From Acidobacteriaceae bacterium (GTDB lineage Bacteria; Acidobacteriota; Terriglobia; Terriglobales; Acidobacteriaceae), in contig PLYW01000160.1 in NCBI GenBank assembly GCA_003151875.1, forward strand, positions 4,657 through 9,783: 5,127 nt of DNA. Direction: 5' to 3'. The notes below the pieces were generated by a model, which saw nothing but the letters and a program-made list of their open reading frames with translations, was not told where the DNA came from and searched no databases. This document shows positions 1 through 4,624 of this stretch, piece by piece (the stretch's first letter is position 1; every line of letters starts with the position of its first letter). The position numbers were made by a program, and so were the translations under genes.

Positions 1-748
1 CGGTGTTGGGCGCGTAAAACGCGGTGGGCTGATAACCCCAGAGGTTCAGCAGACGCTCGCCGGTAAACGGGTTGACACGGTCGGTGTCGCCGGCCTCGAA
101 CTCGTTGACCGGAAGCAACTCGACCGCCGTCACTCCCAGTTGCTTGAGATAGGGAATCTTTTCGATAAGCCCGGCATAGGTCCCGGGATGCGCGACTCCG
201 GAAGAGGCGTGCACCGTAAAACTGCGGACGTGGGCTTCGTAAATAATGCTGTCCACCAGGGGAAGGTTGAGCGGCTGATCGTCTCCCCAATCGAAATCGT
301 TGTCCACCACCACAGCGTTGCGATAAGGCCGTTTCCCGGGCGGATACTGTCCCCATGCCCCGCCGTTGGAGAGTACACGCGCGTAGGGACCGAGCAGCAC
401 GTTCGAGGGGTCAAAGCGATACACGTTGGGATTGGGATTGGGCTGCATGTCGAAGCGGAAACCATATTGCATGCCGGCGTCGAGCCCCTCCACGAAGGCG
501 TGCCACACTTGCCCGGTGCGGTTGGAGCGTGGATCGAGGGGAAACTCGACAAACGGCTGCTCCGCGCCCGGCTGGAAAAGAACCAGCGTGCAAGAGGTCG
601 CATGCTTGGAGAAGATGGCGAAGTTGACGCCCCTGCGTCGCAACGTTGTGCCCAGGGGAAGCGCAACTCCACACTTAACGTGGTAGCCGGCGACCGAAGT
701 GGTGGACGATTTCTGCGGCTGGCTTCGGGGAAGCGATTTAGGCGGCAT
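1..748 (-). CDS. glgX: Glycogen debranching enzyme, isoamylase/GlgX type (GH13), N-terminal part only
   Basis: The frame is open from an ATG at 748-746 to the left edge, giving 249 codons without a stop; the C-terminal part lies outside. GlgX-type enzymes hydrolyse alpha-1,6 branches of glycogen in the cytoplasm. Residues ~25-105 fit an N-terminal CBM48 beta-sandwich (PLGTTLRRRGVNFAIFS, then VWHAFVEGLDAGMQYGFR). The GH13 barrel starts near residue 165 with DSIIYEAHVRSFT, followed by GVTAVELLPVNEF (about 205-217) and WGYQPTAFYAPN (about 237-248), all hallmarks of GlgX/TreX proteins. The catalytic Asp and Glu come later and cannot be checked. An in-frame ATG at 841-839 would add 31 residues (MLSGEDPLPL...); I prefer 748 because the extension resembles no part of the family and overlaps a possible promoter. 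A weak GGGG lies about 10 nt before the ATG. TreX or another isoamylase subgroup is possible. Confidence 0.9.
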   Translation of the reverse strand, partial: MPPKSLPRSQPQKSSTTSVAGYHVKCGVALPLGTTLRRRGVNFAIFSKHATSCTLVLFQPGAEQPFVEFPLDPRSNRTGQVWHAFVEGLDAGMQYGFRFDMQPNPNPNVYRFDPSNVLLGPYARVLSNGGAWGQYPPGKRPYRNAVVVDNDFDWGDDQPLNLPLVDSIIYEAHVRSFTVHASSGVAHPGTYAGLIEKIPYLKQLGVTAVELLPVNEFEAGDTDRVNPFTGERLLNLWGYQPTAFYAPNT

Positions 749-839
749 GGCGTCGTGACCCCGGACGGGCCAAGAGGATGGATAGCAGAAAGCGGCAGGA
801 ACAGCAAGCGAAAGCGGCAGGGGGTCTTCTCCGCTAAGC

Positions 840-867
840 ATGTTAAGATGTCAAACCGAAACATCAA
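840..867 (-). promoter_or_regulatory. Possible sigma70-type promoter for glgX
   Basis: On the minus strand TTGATG (867-862) is followed after 16 nt by TAACAT (845-840), at about the right distance to serve the debranching gene with an ~85-nt leader. A perfect TTGACA (854-849) lies between them but has no matching -10 box 16-18 nt further on. The site is in the divergent gap shared with the gene starting at 923. Assigned by eye only. Confidence 0.2.
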
Positions 868-922
868 GACTTAGGGATTCTTACTTGAGAATGCCTATAC
901 CAGCCGGAAAGGGAGCGACGTT

Positions 923-1216
923 ATGACTGGGCAGCAAATCAACCGCGCCAGCGGCAAATTCATAATCGTCCTGTCTCTTATCGCGTTGCTTGCGGTACTG
1001 AGCGGCTACTTTCAACCGCCGCAACCGGACGAAGGCACGGCGGCGCATATCTTGCAGCTCGCCATCGTGGCGCTGGTACCGATGATCTTACTTTTCCTGG
1101 CCACGGCGGATTGGAGGCGGCCTTCGCGAAGCGCGCGACCCTTGGCATTTCCGGTCGCCGCTTTGGTGGTCGCGTTTGCAGCCCTGTTTTACCTTGAGCA
1201 CTACCACTACCGATAA
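923..1216 (+). CDS. Small three-helix membrane protein of unknown function
   Basis: This 97-residue protein is not one I recognise. It has three hydrophobic segments at about residues 13-30 (FIIVLSLIALLAVLSGYF), 43-61 (ILQLAIVALVPMILLFLA) and 74-91 (LAFPVAALVVAFAALFYL). The loop between helices 2 and 3 is strongly basic (WRRPSRSARP), predicting a cytoplasmic N-terminus and loop 2, and an outside C-terminus ending LEHYHYR. A GGGAG at 911-915, 7 nt before the ATG, supports the start. The gene is transcribed away from glgX, and its last 10 bp overlap the 3' end of the convergent M20 hydrolase gene. There is no signal peptide, enzymatic motif or partner gene from which to infer a role. The membrane location is well supported; nothing else is. 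Confidence 0.75.
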   Translation: MTGQQINRASGKFIIVLSLIALLAVLSGYFQPPQPDEGTAAHILQLAIVALVPMILLFLATADWRRPSRSARPLAFPVAALVVAFAALFYLEHYHYR

Positions 1217-2226
1217 ACTGCGACACCCTGCTGCGAAAGCAGTTCGCGGGCGAGGCGCGCGTACAGATCAACGGCCTCGAGCAACTGCCGCTTCTCGATG
1301 TACTCGCCTTCGGTATGGGCCAAGTGAATCGAGCCAGGGCCAATGAGCAGCGGCTGGCCCCAGTTCGTCAGCGCGGGAATATCGGTGGTGAAGGCGGCAA
1401 TCATGGTCTCGATTCCGGGCACGGTAGTGAACTCCATGTAGGGAATCTCGAGCTTGAATTCGGCTTCAGCTTTGCCGGCAACCGCGTTGGTGATTTGTTG
1501 GCGCAATTGTTGCGCCGGGCCGACCAGGCGAAACAGCAGATGCGCGTGCGCGTGGTCGGGGATGACGTTGGGCGCGCGGCCACCTTCGATTAGGCCGATG
1601 TTCATGGTGCACGGGCCAGCCTTGGGATTGTTGGGCAGATCGAGCTTGCGAACGTTGTCCAGGGCATCGAGCAGCTTTTCAATTGCCGACTCGCCCAGCT
1701 CGGGATAGGCGGAATGCGCCATCTTGCCGCGCGCCGCCAGCTCGACCCGCAGCGTGCCCTTCGAGGCGACTGCCAGCTTGTTTTCGGTGGGCTCGCCGTT
1801 GATGAGGAACTTCGCGCCGTGCGGCTGGTGGTTGGCGATCTGCGCACCCTGACTGTCGCGCTCCTCGCCGACCAGAAAGAGCAGGCCCACGTAGATGGCT
1901 TCGCCCTTCAGCTTTTCGGCGGCTGCGATCTGCGCCACCATGATGCCCTTGGCGTCGCAGGAGCCGCGCCCGTAAATGCGATCGGCGGTCTCAGATGAAG
2001 GCACGAACGGCGGCACCGTGTCCATGTGGGTGGAAAGCACCAGCTCCGGCTGGGGATGGCCGGGATGGGTCGCCCACAGATTGCAGCGATCGCCTTCCAC
2101 CGCCATGCGCTCAACCACATAGCCAAGCTGCGTCAGTTCATGCGCCAGTACGTCGGCCACCGCGGCTTCCTGGCCGGTGGTGGACTCAATGTCGATCAGC
2201 TTGCGGGTGAGGGCGAAAACGTCCAT
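1207..2226 (-). CDS. M20-family zinc metallohydrolase (ArgE/DapE/CPG2-like deacylase or peptidase)
   Basis: The protein has 339 residues. M20 enzymes are cytoplasmic, usually di-zinc hydrolases that cleave amide bonds in N-acyl amino acids or short peptides. The full active-site set is visible: THMDTVPP (H67 metal ligand, D69), GRGSCDAKG (D91 bridging ligand), GEERDSQGA (E121 general base, E122 ligand), NGEPTENK (E145 ligand) and HTEGEYIEK (H304 ligand). The inserted dimerisation/lid domain spans about residues 155-265 and has KMAHSAYPELGESA with H171 at the usual lid-histidine place. GEPT resembles acetylornithine deacetylase (ArgE) and DapE more than aminoacylases, but no arginine or lysine biosynthesis genes are adjacent, so the substrate is unknown. 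The length is compact but normal. The ATG at 2226 is the only ATG after the upstream in-frame stop (2298-2296); no clear Shine-Dalgarno precedes it. It is divergent from the gene at 2312. Confidence 0.9.
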   Translation of the reverse strand: MDVFALTRKLIDIESTTGQEAAVADVLAHELTQLGYVVERMAVEGDRCNLWATHPGHPQPELVLSTHMDTVPPFVPSSETADRIYGRGSCDAKGIMVAQIAAAEKLKGEAIYVGLLFLVGEERDSQGAQIANHQPHGAKFLINGEPTENKLAVASKGTLRVELAARGKMAHSAYPELGESAIEKLLDALDNVRKLDLPNNPKAGPCTMNIGLIEGGRAPNVIPDHAHAHLLFRLVGPAQQLRQQITNAVAGKAEAEFKLEIPYMEFTTVPGIETMIAAFTTDIPALTNWGQPLLIGPGSIHLAHTEGEYIEKRQLLEAVDLYARLARELLSQQGVAVYR

Positions 2227-2311
2227 TTCCGAAGGATACGCTGGATGACCGAGGTTGAGAGCGTTCGCGGGGAAGAGAAATTGGTGAAGCGAGCTTTAGT
2301 ACAGTAGTTGC

Positions 2312-2794
2312 ATGAAGCGACCTCGCACCCTGAAACAATTTCTGCAAAAGCACTCCCTGAGCTTGGGCACGCTGGGAGTCGTGATTTCGCTGATCGTCCT
2401 CTATTGTCTGTCGAACCCAGAAACCCATCTAGGGTCGTTTTTCGGCAACGCCATCGCGGACTGGACGGGCGTGGTGGTGACCGTCGTCATGACCAAGTAT
2501 TTGTACGAGAAGGGCTCGGCCGAGAGCAAGCAACCCAAAGGCAAGTTGCCATCAGCGACAAAGGAATTCCTGCGCGAGCATTCGCTGACGTTATTCTTGC
2601 TGGTGACCGGCATCGGCTGGGTGATCGCGTTCCGGGCCATGCGCCCCAACAGCCGCTGGGGGCAAGTCGTGGGCAACATTGTTTCGGAATGGACGCAGAT
2701 CCTGGGGCTGGTGCTGATGACCAAGCGGCTGCTGGAGGTCGGCTCGAAAGAGAAGGCGCCGCCCCATCCGTCCGGGCATACCGAGCAGGAGTAA
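2312..2794 (+). CDS. Internally duplicated four-helix membrane protein, unknown function
   Basis: The 160-residue protein consists of two copies of one module: residues 6-72 and 82-148 align without a gap at an offset of exactly 76, with 24 of 67 positions identical. Each copy has an amphipathic start (KQFLQKHSLSL / KEFLREHSLTL), a hydrophobic helix, a short loop with a proline, GN....W, a second helix ending in MTK.L.E.GS, and a charged linker. Four membrane spans are expected, about residues 17-33, 47-62, 93-109 and 125-138. The tail (149-160) is polar. The KGSAESK and SLxL pattern recalls DUF6766-like membrane proteins, but this is a memory of motif style and tentative. No good Shine-Dalgarno precedes the ATG; a leaderless or weakly translated start is possible. 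The stop lies 31 bp before the next gene, so they may be co-transcribed. Function unknown. Confidence 0.8.
   Translation: MKRPRTLKQFLQKHSLSLGTLGVVISLIVLYCLSNPETHLGSFFGNAIADWTGVVVTVVMTKYLYEKGSAESKQPKGKLPSATKEFLREHSLTLFLLVTGIGWVIAFRAMRPNSRWGQVVGNIVSEWTQILGLVLMTKRLLEVGSKEKAPPHPSGHTEQE
2327..2527 (+). repeat. Intragenic duplication, copy 1 (codons 6-72)
   Basis: First half of the in-frame duplication in the 160-aa membrane protein. Conserved anchors against copy 2 are K8, F10-L11, H14-S15-L16, P36, G41, G45-N46, W51-T52, M60-T61-K62, L64, E66, G68-S69 and E71. The similarity is evident at protein level; DNA identity is low, so the duplication is old. Confidence 0.75.
2555..2755 (+). repeat. Intragenic duplication, copy 2 (codons 82-148)
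   Basis: Second half of the in-frame duplication. It matches copy 1 at a constant offset of 76 codons (228 bp), without insertion or deletion across both predicted membrane spans and the loop between them. Confidence 0.75.
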
Positions 2795-2825
2795 ACTCAT
2801 CCCATCAGGATCGAACGGAGGATCA

Positions 2826-3047
2826 ATGCGACCTTTAGCTTGGATCGGAATTGTCGTACTGGTGCTGGGAATTCTGTCGTTTGTCGTGCCGATTCCCACC
2901 AGCCATTCCCATGACCTCAAGATCGGAGATGCTTCCGTGGGCATCACCACTCACCATGACGAGAAGCTGCCGCCGGTAGTGGGAGGCGTGCTTTGCGCGG
3001 CCGGAGTGGTGTTGCTAATCGCGGGGTCGCGGAAAGCTGCTGCGTAA
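2826..3047 (+). CDS. Two-helix small membrane protein with a His-containing loop
   Basis: The protein has 73 residues with hydrophobic spans at about 5-23 (AWIGIVVLVLGILSFVVPI) and 51-67 (VVGGVLCAAGVVLLIAG), and a short basic tail (SRKAAA). The 27-residue connecting loop contains HSHD (H27, H29) and THHDE (H43, H44) around a GDASVG turn. The basic MRP start and SRK end would place both termini inside and the loop outside. GGAGG at 2817-2821, 4 nt before the ATG, supports the start. It follows the duplicated membrane protein by 31 bp and may share its transcript. It resembles short hypothetical membrane proteins of the DUF3185 style in overall shape (helix, polar loop, helix), but I cannot assign a family. 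Metal binding by the loop histidines is speculation. Confidence 0.7.
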   Translation: MRPLAWIGIVVLVLGILSFVVPIPTSHSHDLKIGDASVGITTHHDEKLPPVVGGVLCAAGVVLLIAGSRKAAA

Positions 3048-3059
3048 CCGTAAACGCAG

Positions 3060-3115
3060 TTGTGATAGGCGTGAGAGCGCTGTCACAATCTGTCCCGCGT
3101 GACACGGCTTCCGTG
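3060..3115 (+). terminator. Cluster of overlapping hairpins after the 2312-3047 gene pair; weak terminator candidate
   Basis: TTGTGATAG (3060-3068) pairs with CTGTCACAA (3080-3088), nine pairs including one G-T, across an 11-nt loop. TGTCAC (3081-3086) can instead pair with GTGACA (3099-3104), and CACGG (3103-3107) with CCGTG (3111-3115). The first hairpin starts 13 nt after the stop at 3047. No T-run follows, so intrinsic termination is uncertain. Confidence 0.3.
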
Positions 3116-3158
3116 GCTTCCCATTCTGGCTGGAGCGCGGCACCCGGCTGGATAAAGA

Positions 3159-3359
3159 TCAACGCCCGGTGGTGAATTCCGTGGTGTTGGTCATGTAGAG
3201 CTCGTGGACCTTGTGGTTGACCTCGTCGGGCGTGAGGCCGGCTGCAACCATGTAGTTGCGCAATTCATTTCTTTGATTGGCGTCCACCGTCACTTTGGGT
3301 ACTCCATCGACAAAGACCTGTACAGCCGCGCGATCTCTCACCAGACGATAGTTGTGCAT
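3159..3359 (-). CDS. 66-aa hypothetical cytoplasmic protein
   Basis: I do not recognise a family. The reading frame has balanced composition and mostly G or C third positions, unlike the Arg/Pro-rich shadow frames here, so I consider it likely real. Predicted layout: a beta strand or hairpin (AVQVFVDGVPKVTVDA, residues ~12-27), a helix (QRNELRNYMVAAGL, ~29-42), then a helix capped by TPDE (TPDEVNHKVHELYM, ~43-56). There is no signal peptide or membrane span. The ATG at 3359-3357 lacks a Shine-Dalgarno, but TACAAT (3370-3365) lies 5 nt before it, as expected for the -10 box of a leaderless transcript; no good -35 is seen. It lies between two unrelated units and reads toward the hairpin cluster at 3060-3115. 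It could also be the remnant of a longer gene. Confidence 0.5.
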   Translation of the reverse strand: MHNYRLVRDRAAVQVFVDGVPKVTVDANQRNELRNYMVAAGLTPDEVNHKVHELYMTNTTEFTTGR

Positions 3360-3451
3360 AACTCATTGTAGCGGTAATCGGCAGCGCGAGTCGCCGGGCG
3401 CTGCGGCTCTGCCCGGACAAACCGGCAATTCAGCAGGCGGCAGGTTGCAGG

Positions 3452-3483
3452 AAAAGTTGAGGCACCCTCCACAGGGTGCCTCA
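3452..3483 (-). terminator. Hairpin terminator downstream of the first PEP-CTERM gene
   Basis: A perfect 11-bp stem, TGAGGCACCCT (3458-3468) against AGGGTGCCTCA (3473-3483), closes a 4-nt loop. On the minus strand it is followed by AACTTTTCC, giving a short T-run at 3455-3452. It starts about 65 nt past the stop of the gene ending at 3548 and reads in the right direction. The T-run is short, so termination efficiency is uncertain. Confidence 0.6.
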
Positions 3484-3637
3484 GAAGCCAATAACAGCAC
3501 GACGCTTCGGACCGACGTCTGGCGCGATCCGTCCTCGGTGTCTGTCTCTAGCGATTCGCCCGGAATTTCCTGCGAATCACTCCGCCCACGGTCAGCAAAC
3601 CGCTGCCCAGCAGCAACAGACTGCTCGGTTCTGGGGT
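3479..3637 (-). repeat. Duplicated PEP-CTERM tail plus 3' flank, copy A
   Basis: This block holds the last 29 codons and stop of the first PEP-CTERM gene (3548-3637) and about 69 bp of downstream DNA. Against copy B, the coding part has 79 of 90 bases identical; the flank is roughly 70-75% identical by eye after small gaps, sharing GCACGACG, GCGCGAT and CTGTCTCTA. Similarity stops at the CCTC that forms one arm of the terminator stem. Confidence 0.75.
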
Positions 3638-4153
3638 TGTGGGGCCCCCGGTATTGACGACGCTTACGTCATCCAGTCCCCAGTAGGAGGGATCGTTACG
3701 CATGTCGAATTCTAGTAAATTCGATCCGGCACCGTAGTTGCCCGACACGTCAAACGTATAGAGCGTATACGAGAACGGGCTGGCGTTTACCAGACTCAAA
3801 AGAGGCACGCCATTCCATAAGGCGGTGAAATCGTTTGGACCGCTAGAGTTACCCTGCAGGTAGAAAGAGATCTCGTAGCTGGTGCTGTTATCACCGACGA
3901 ACTGCGACAGGCTCGAATCAGAGCCTACTGGACCCAGAAAGGCCCCGAAATTGCCGGAGTTAGCGTAGGATCCCGACACTCCCATGAAAGTGGTGTCCCC
4001 GCCCAGGGTCCACCCTGTGAAATCACCAGTCTCAAAGCCGCAATTGGTGACCAGATTCCCTGAGACCCCATCACAAATGCTCTGAGACCACGCTGGACTC
4101 GATGCCATAACCAGCAATGCTGCGAAAATCCAAATCGTCGCGCGAAGTTTCAT
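3548..4153 (-). CDS. PEP-CTERM sorted, secreted beta-sandwich protein (paralogue A)
   Basis: From the ATG at 4153 the protein has 201 residues. Signal peptide: MKLRATIWIFAALLVMASSP, with likely cleavage near AWS|Q. The mature domain (~27-168) starts NLVTNCGFETGDFTGWT and ends LDDVSVV, an all-beta arrangement reminiscent of carbohydrate-binding jelly-roll modules; C27 and C38 may form a disulfide. The C-terminus is a full PEP-CTERM signal: TPEPSS (173-178), a hydrophobic stretch, then RRKFRANR. Exosortase, encoded elsewhere, is expected to cut there after Sec export, so the protein probably ends up at the surface or in extracellular matrix. An upstream in-frame ATG at 4198 would add MHSLSNLLFERGLYN, which would spoil the signal peptide; AAGGGG at 4169-4164 supports 4153. 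The ligand is unknown. It is a paralogue of the gene ending at 4535. Confidence 0.85.
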   Translation of the reverse strand: MKLRATIWIFAALLVMASSPAWSQSICDGVSGNLVTNCGFETGDFTGWTLGGDTTFMGVSGSYANSGNFGAFLGPVGSDSSLSQFVGDNSTSYEISFYLQGNSSGPNDFTALWNGVPLLSLVNASPFSYTLYTFDVSGNYGAGSNLLEFDMRNDPSYWGLDDVSVVNTGGPTTPEPSSLLLLGSGLLTVGGVIRRKFRANR

Positions 4154-4163
4154 GTTGTATAAG

Positions 4164-4169
4164 CCCCTT
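4164..4169 (-). promoter_or_regulatory. Shine-Dalgarno that decides the start of PEP-CTERM gene A
   Basis: AAGGGG on the minus strand ends 10 nt before the ATG at 4153. It lies inside the extension that the upstream ATG at 4198 would require, favouring the shorter protein with the clean signal peptide. Confidence 0.4.
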
Positions 4170-4400
4170 TCAAAAAGCAGATTTGATAGAGAATGCAAGA
4201 TGCGGATCTGTGTTGACTTTTAGATACTTACTGCATAACGAACTTCACCCTTGTTGTTGGCAATTTGGGTTCCATTCTTTGCACAATAGATTCATCGAGT
4301 TAGCTTGGGCGAAGAACCCAGAGTTGCACACTCTTGCGCTGACGTGGGAAAGAGACGGGTCACCGCTACTCAACAGCCGAGGCTGGGGCGACAGCTCCTG

Positions 4401-4461
4401 AAAAGGTGAGATGGGATGGTAGCCGCGCTTCCCGCAACCGGGCAAGCACTTGTACCATCCC
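4401..4461 (-). terminator. Long imperfect hairpin between the PEP-CTERM genes (terminator or structured RNA element)
   Basis: An outer 9-bp perfect stem, GGGATGGTA (4413-4421) with TACCATCCC (4453-4461), encloses a 5x5 internal loop. Inside is an 8-bp stem, GCTTCCCG (4427-4434) with CGGGcAAGC (4439-4447), with one bulged C at 4443 and a CAAC loop. On the minus strand a TTTT (4404-4401) follows 8 nt after the stem, too far for a textbook terminator. It begins ~74 nt past the stop of paralogue B. Confidence 0.45.
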
Positions 4462-4463
4462 CA

Positions 4464-4474
4464 GAGGAAACCTC
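4464..4474 (-). repeat. Short inverted repeat at the edge of duplicated block B
   Basis: GAGG (4464-4467) and CCTC (4471-4474) can form a 4-bp stem over AAA. It sits exactly where the 11-bp terminator hairpin sits relative to copy A, so it may be a decayed or early form of the same hairpin. Confidence 0.3.
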
Positions 4475-4624
4475 AGAGGCGAATGAGCGCACGACGGCTT
4501 GGGGCCGAAGTCCTGCGCGATTCCTCCGCTGTCTCTAACGATTCGCCTGGAACTTCCTGCGAATCACTCCACCGACCGTCAACAACCCGCTGCCCAGCAG
4601 CAACAGGCTGCTCGGCTCCGGGGT
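4471..4624 (-). repeat. Duplicated PEP-CTERM tail plus 3' flank, copy B
   Basis: Counterpart of the block at 3479-3637. It covers the last 29 codons and stop of paralogue B (4535-4624) and 64 bp beyond. The encoded tail differs from copy A at a single residue, Q for R in the final ANR-preceding position, while the two mature domains are much more diverged. Confidence 0.75.

Larger units (their letters stand above)
4154..4534. other. Intergenic region between the two PEP-CTERM genes
   Basis: No convincing gene lies in these 381 bp; open frames on either strand have no plausible start or family-like content. The right part (4471-4534) is the duplicated 3' flank of paralogue B, and 4413-4461 holds a long imperfect hairpin. 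The AT-richer left part (about 4154-4300) must contain the promoter of paralogue A unless it is co-transcribed with B. I see no pair of boxes there good enough to call, and no sigma54-type GG...GC signature. Confidence 0.6.

Noticed and set aside
424..441. Short tandem GGATTG-type repeat in glgX
   Set aside because: It encodes an Asn-Pro run (PNPNPN) in frame in a loop; two to three units only, with no sign of a functional microsatellite.
130..874. Two long open frames (about 245 aa) on opposite strands over the left end
   Set aside because: Their translations are Arg/Pro/Ser-rich or family-less, while the third frame encodes unmistakable debranching-enzyme sequence; both are shadows of glgX.
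2285..2320. Direct repeat TGAAGCGA (2285-2292 and 2313-2320) around the start of the 160-aa gene
   Set aside because: An 8-bp repeat is plausible by chance, and the second copy is inside the start codon region; no operator symmetry.
2308..2838. 176-aa plus-strand frame overlapping the duplicated membrane protein
   Set aside because: It is Arg/Asp/Gly-rich with no recognisable features, whereas the alternative frame shows membrane helices and an in-register repeat.
3061..3087. CRP-like palindrome TGTGA...TCACA
   Set aside because: The half-sites are 17 bp apart instead of 6, and the site lies downstream of genes rather than in a promoter.
3352..3657. 101-aa plus-strand frame across the terminator and the 3' end of paralogue A
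   Set aside because: It crosses a strong hairpin and lies antisense to a clear gene; its composition is that of a shadow frame.
4154..4300. Possible sigma54 promoter for PEP-CTERM gene A, expected in some exosortase systems
   Set aside because: No GG-N10-GC pair with TTGC context is present on the minus strand before the gene.
4117..4445. 94-aa plus-strand and 66-aa minus-strand frames between the PEP-CTERM genes
   Set aside because: Neither has a ribosome-binding site, domain-like pattern or coding-type composition; the first overlaps the signal peptide region of paralogue A.
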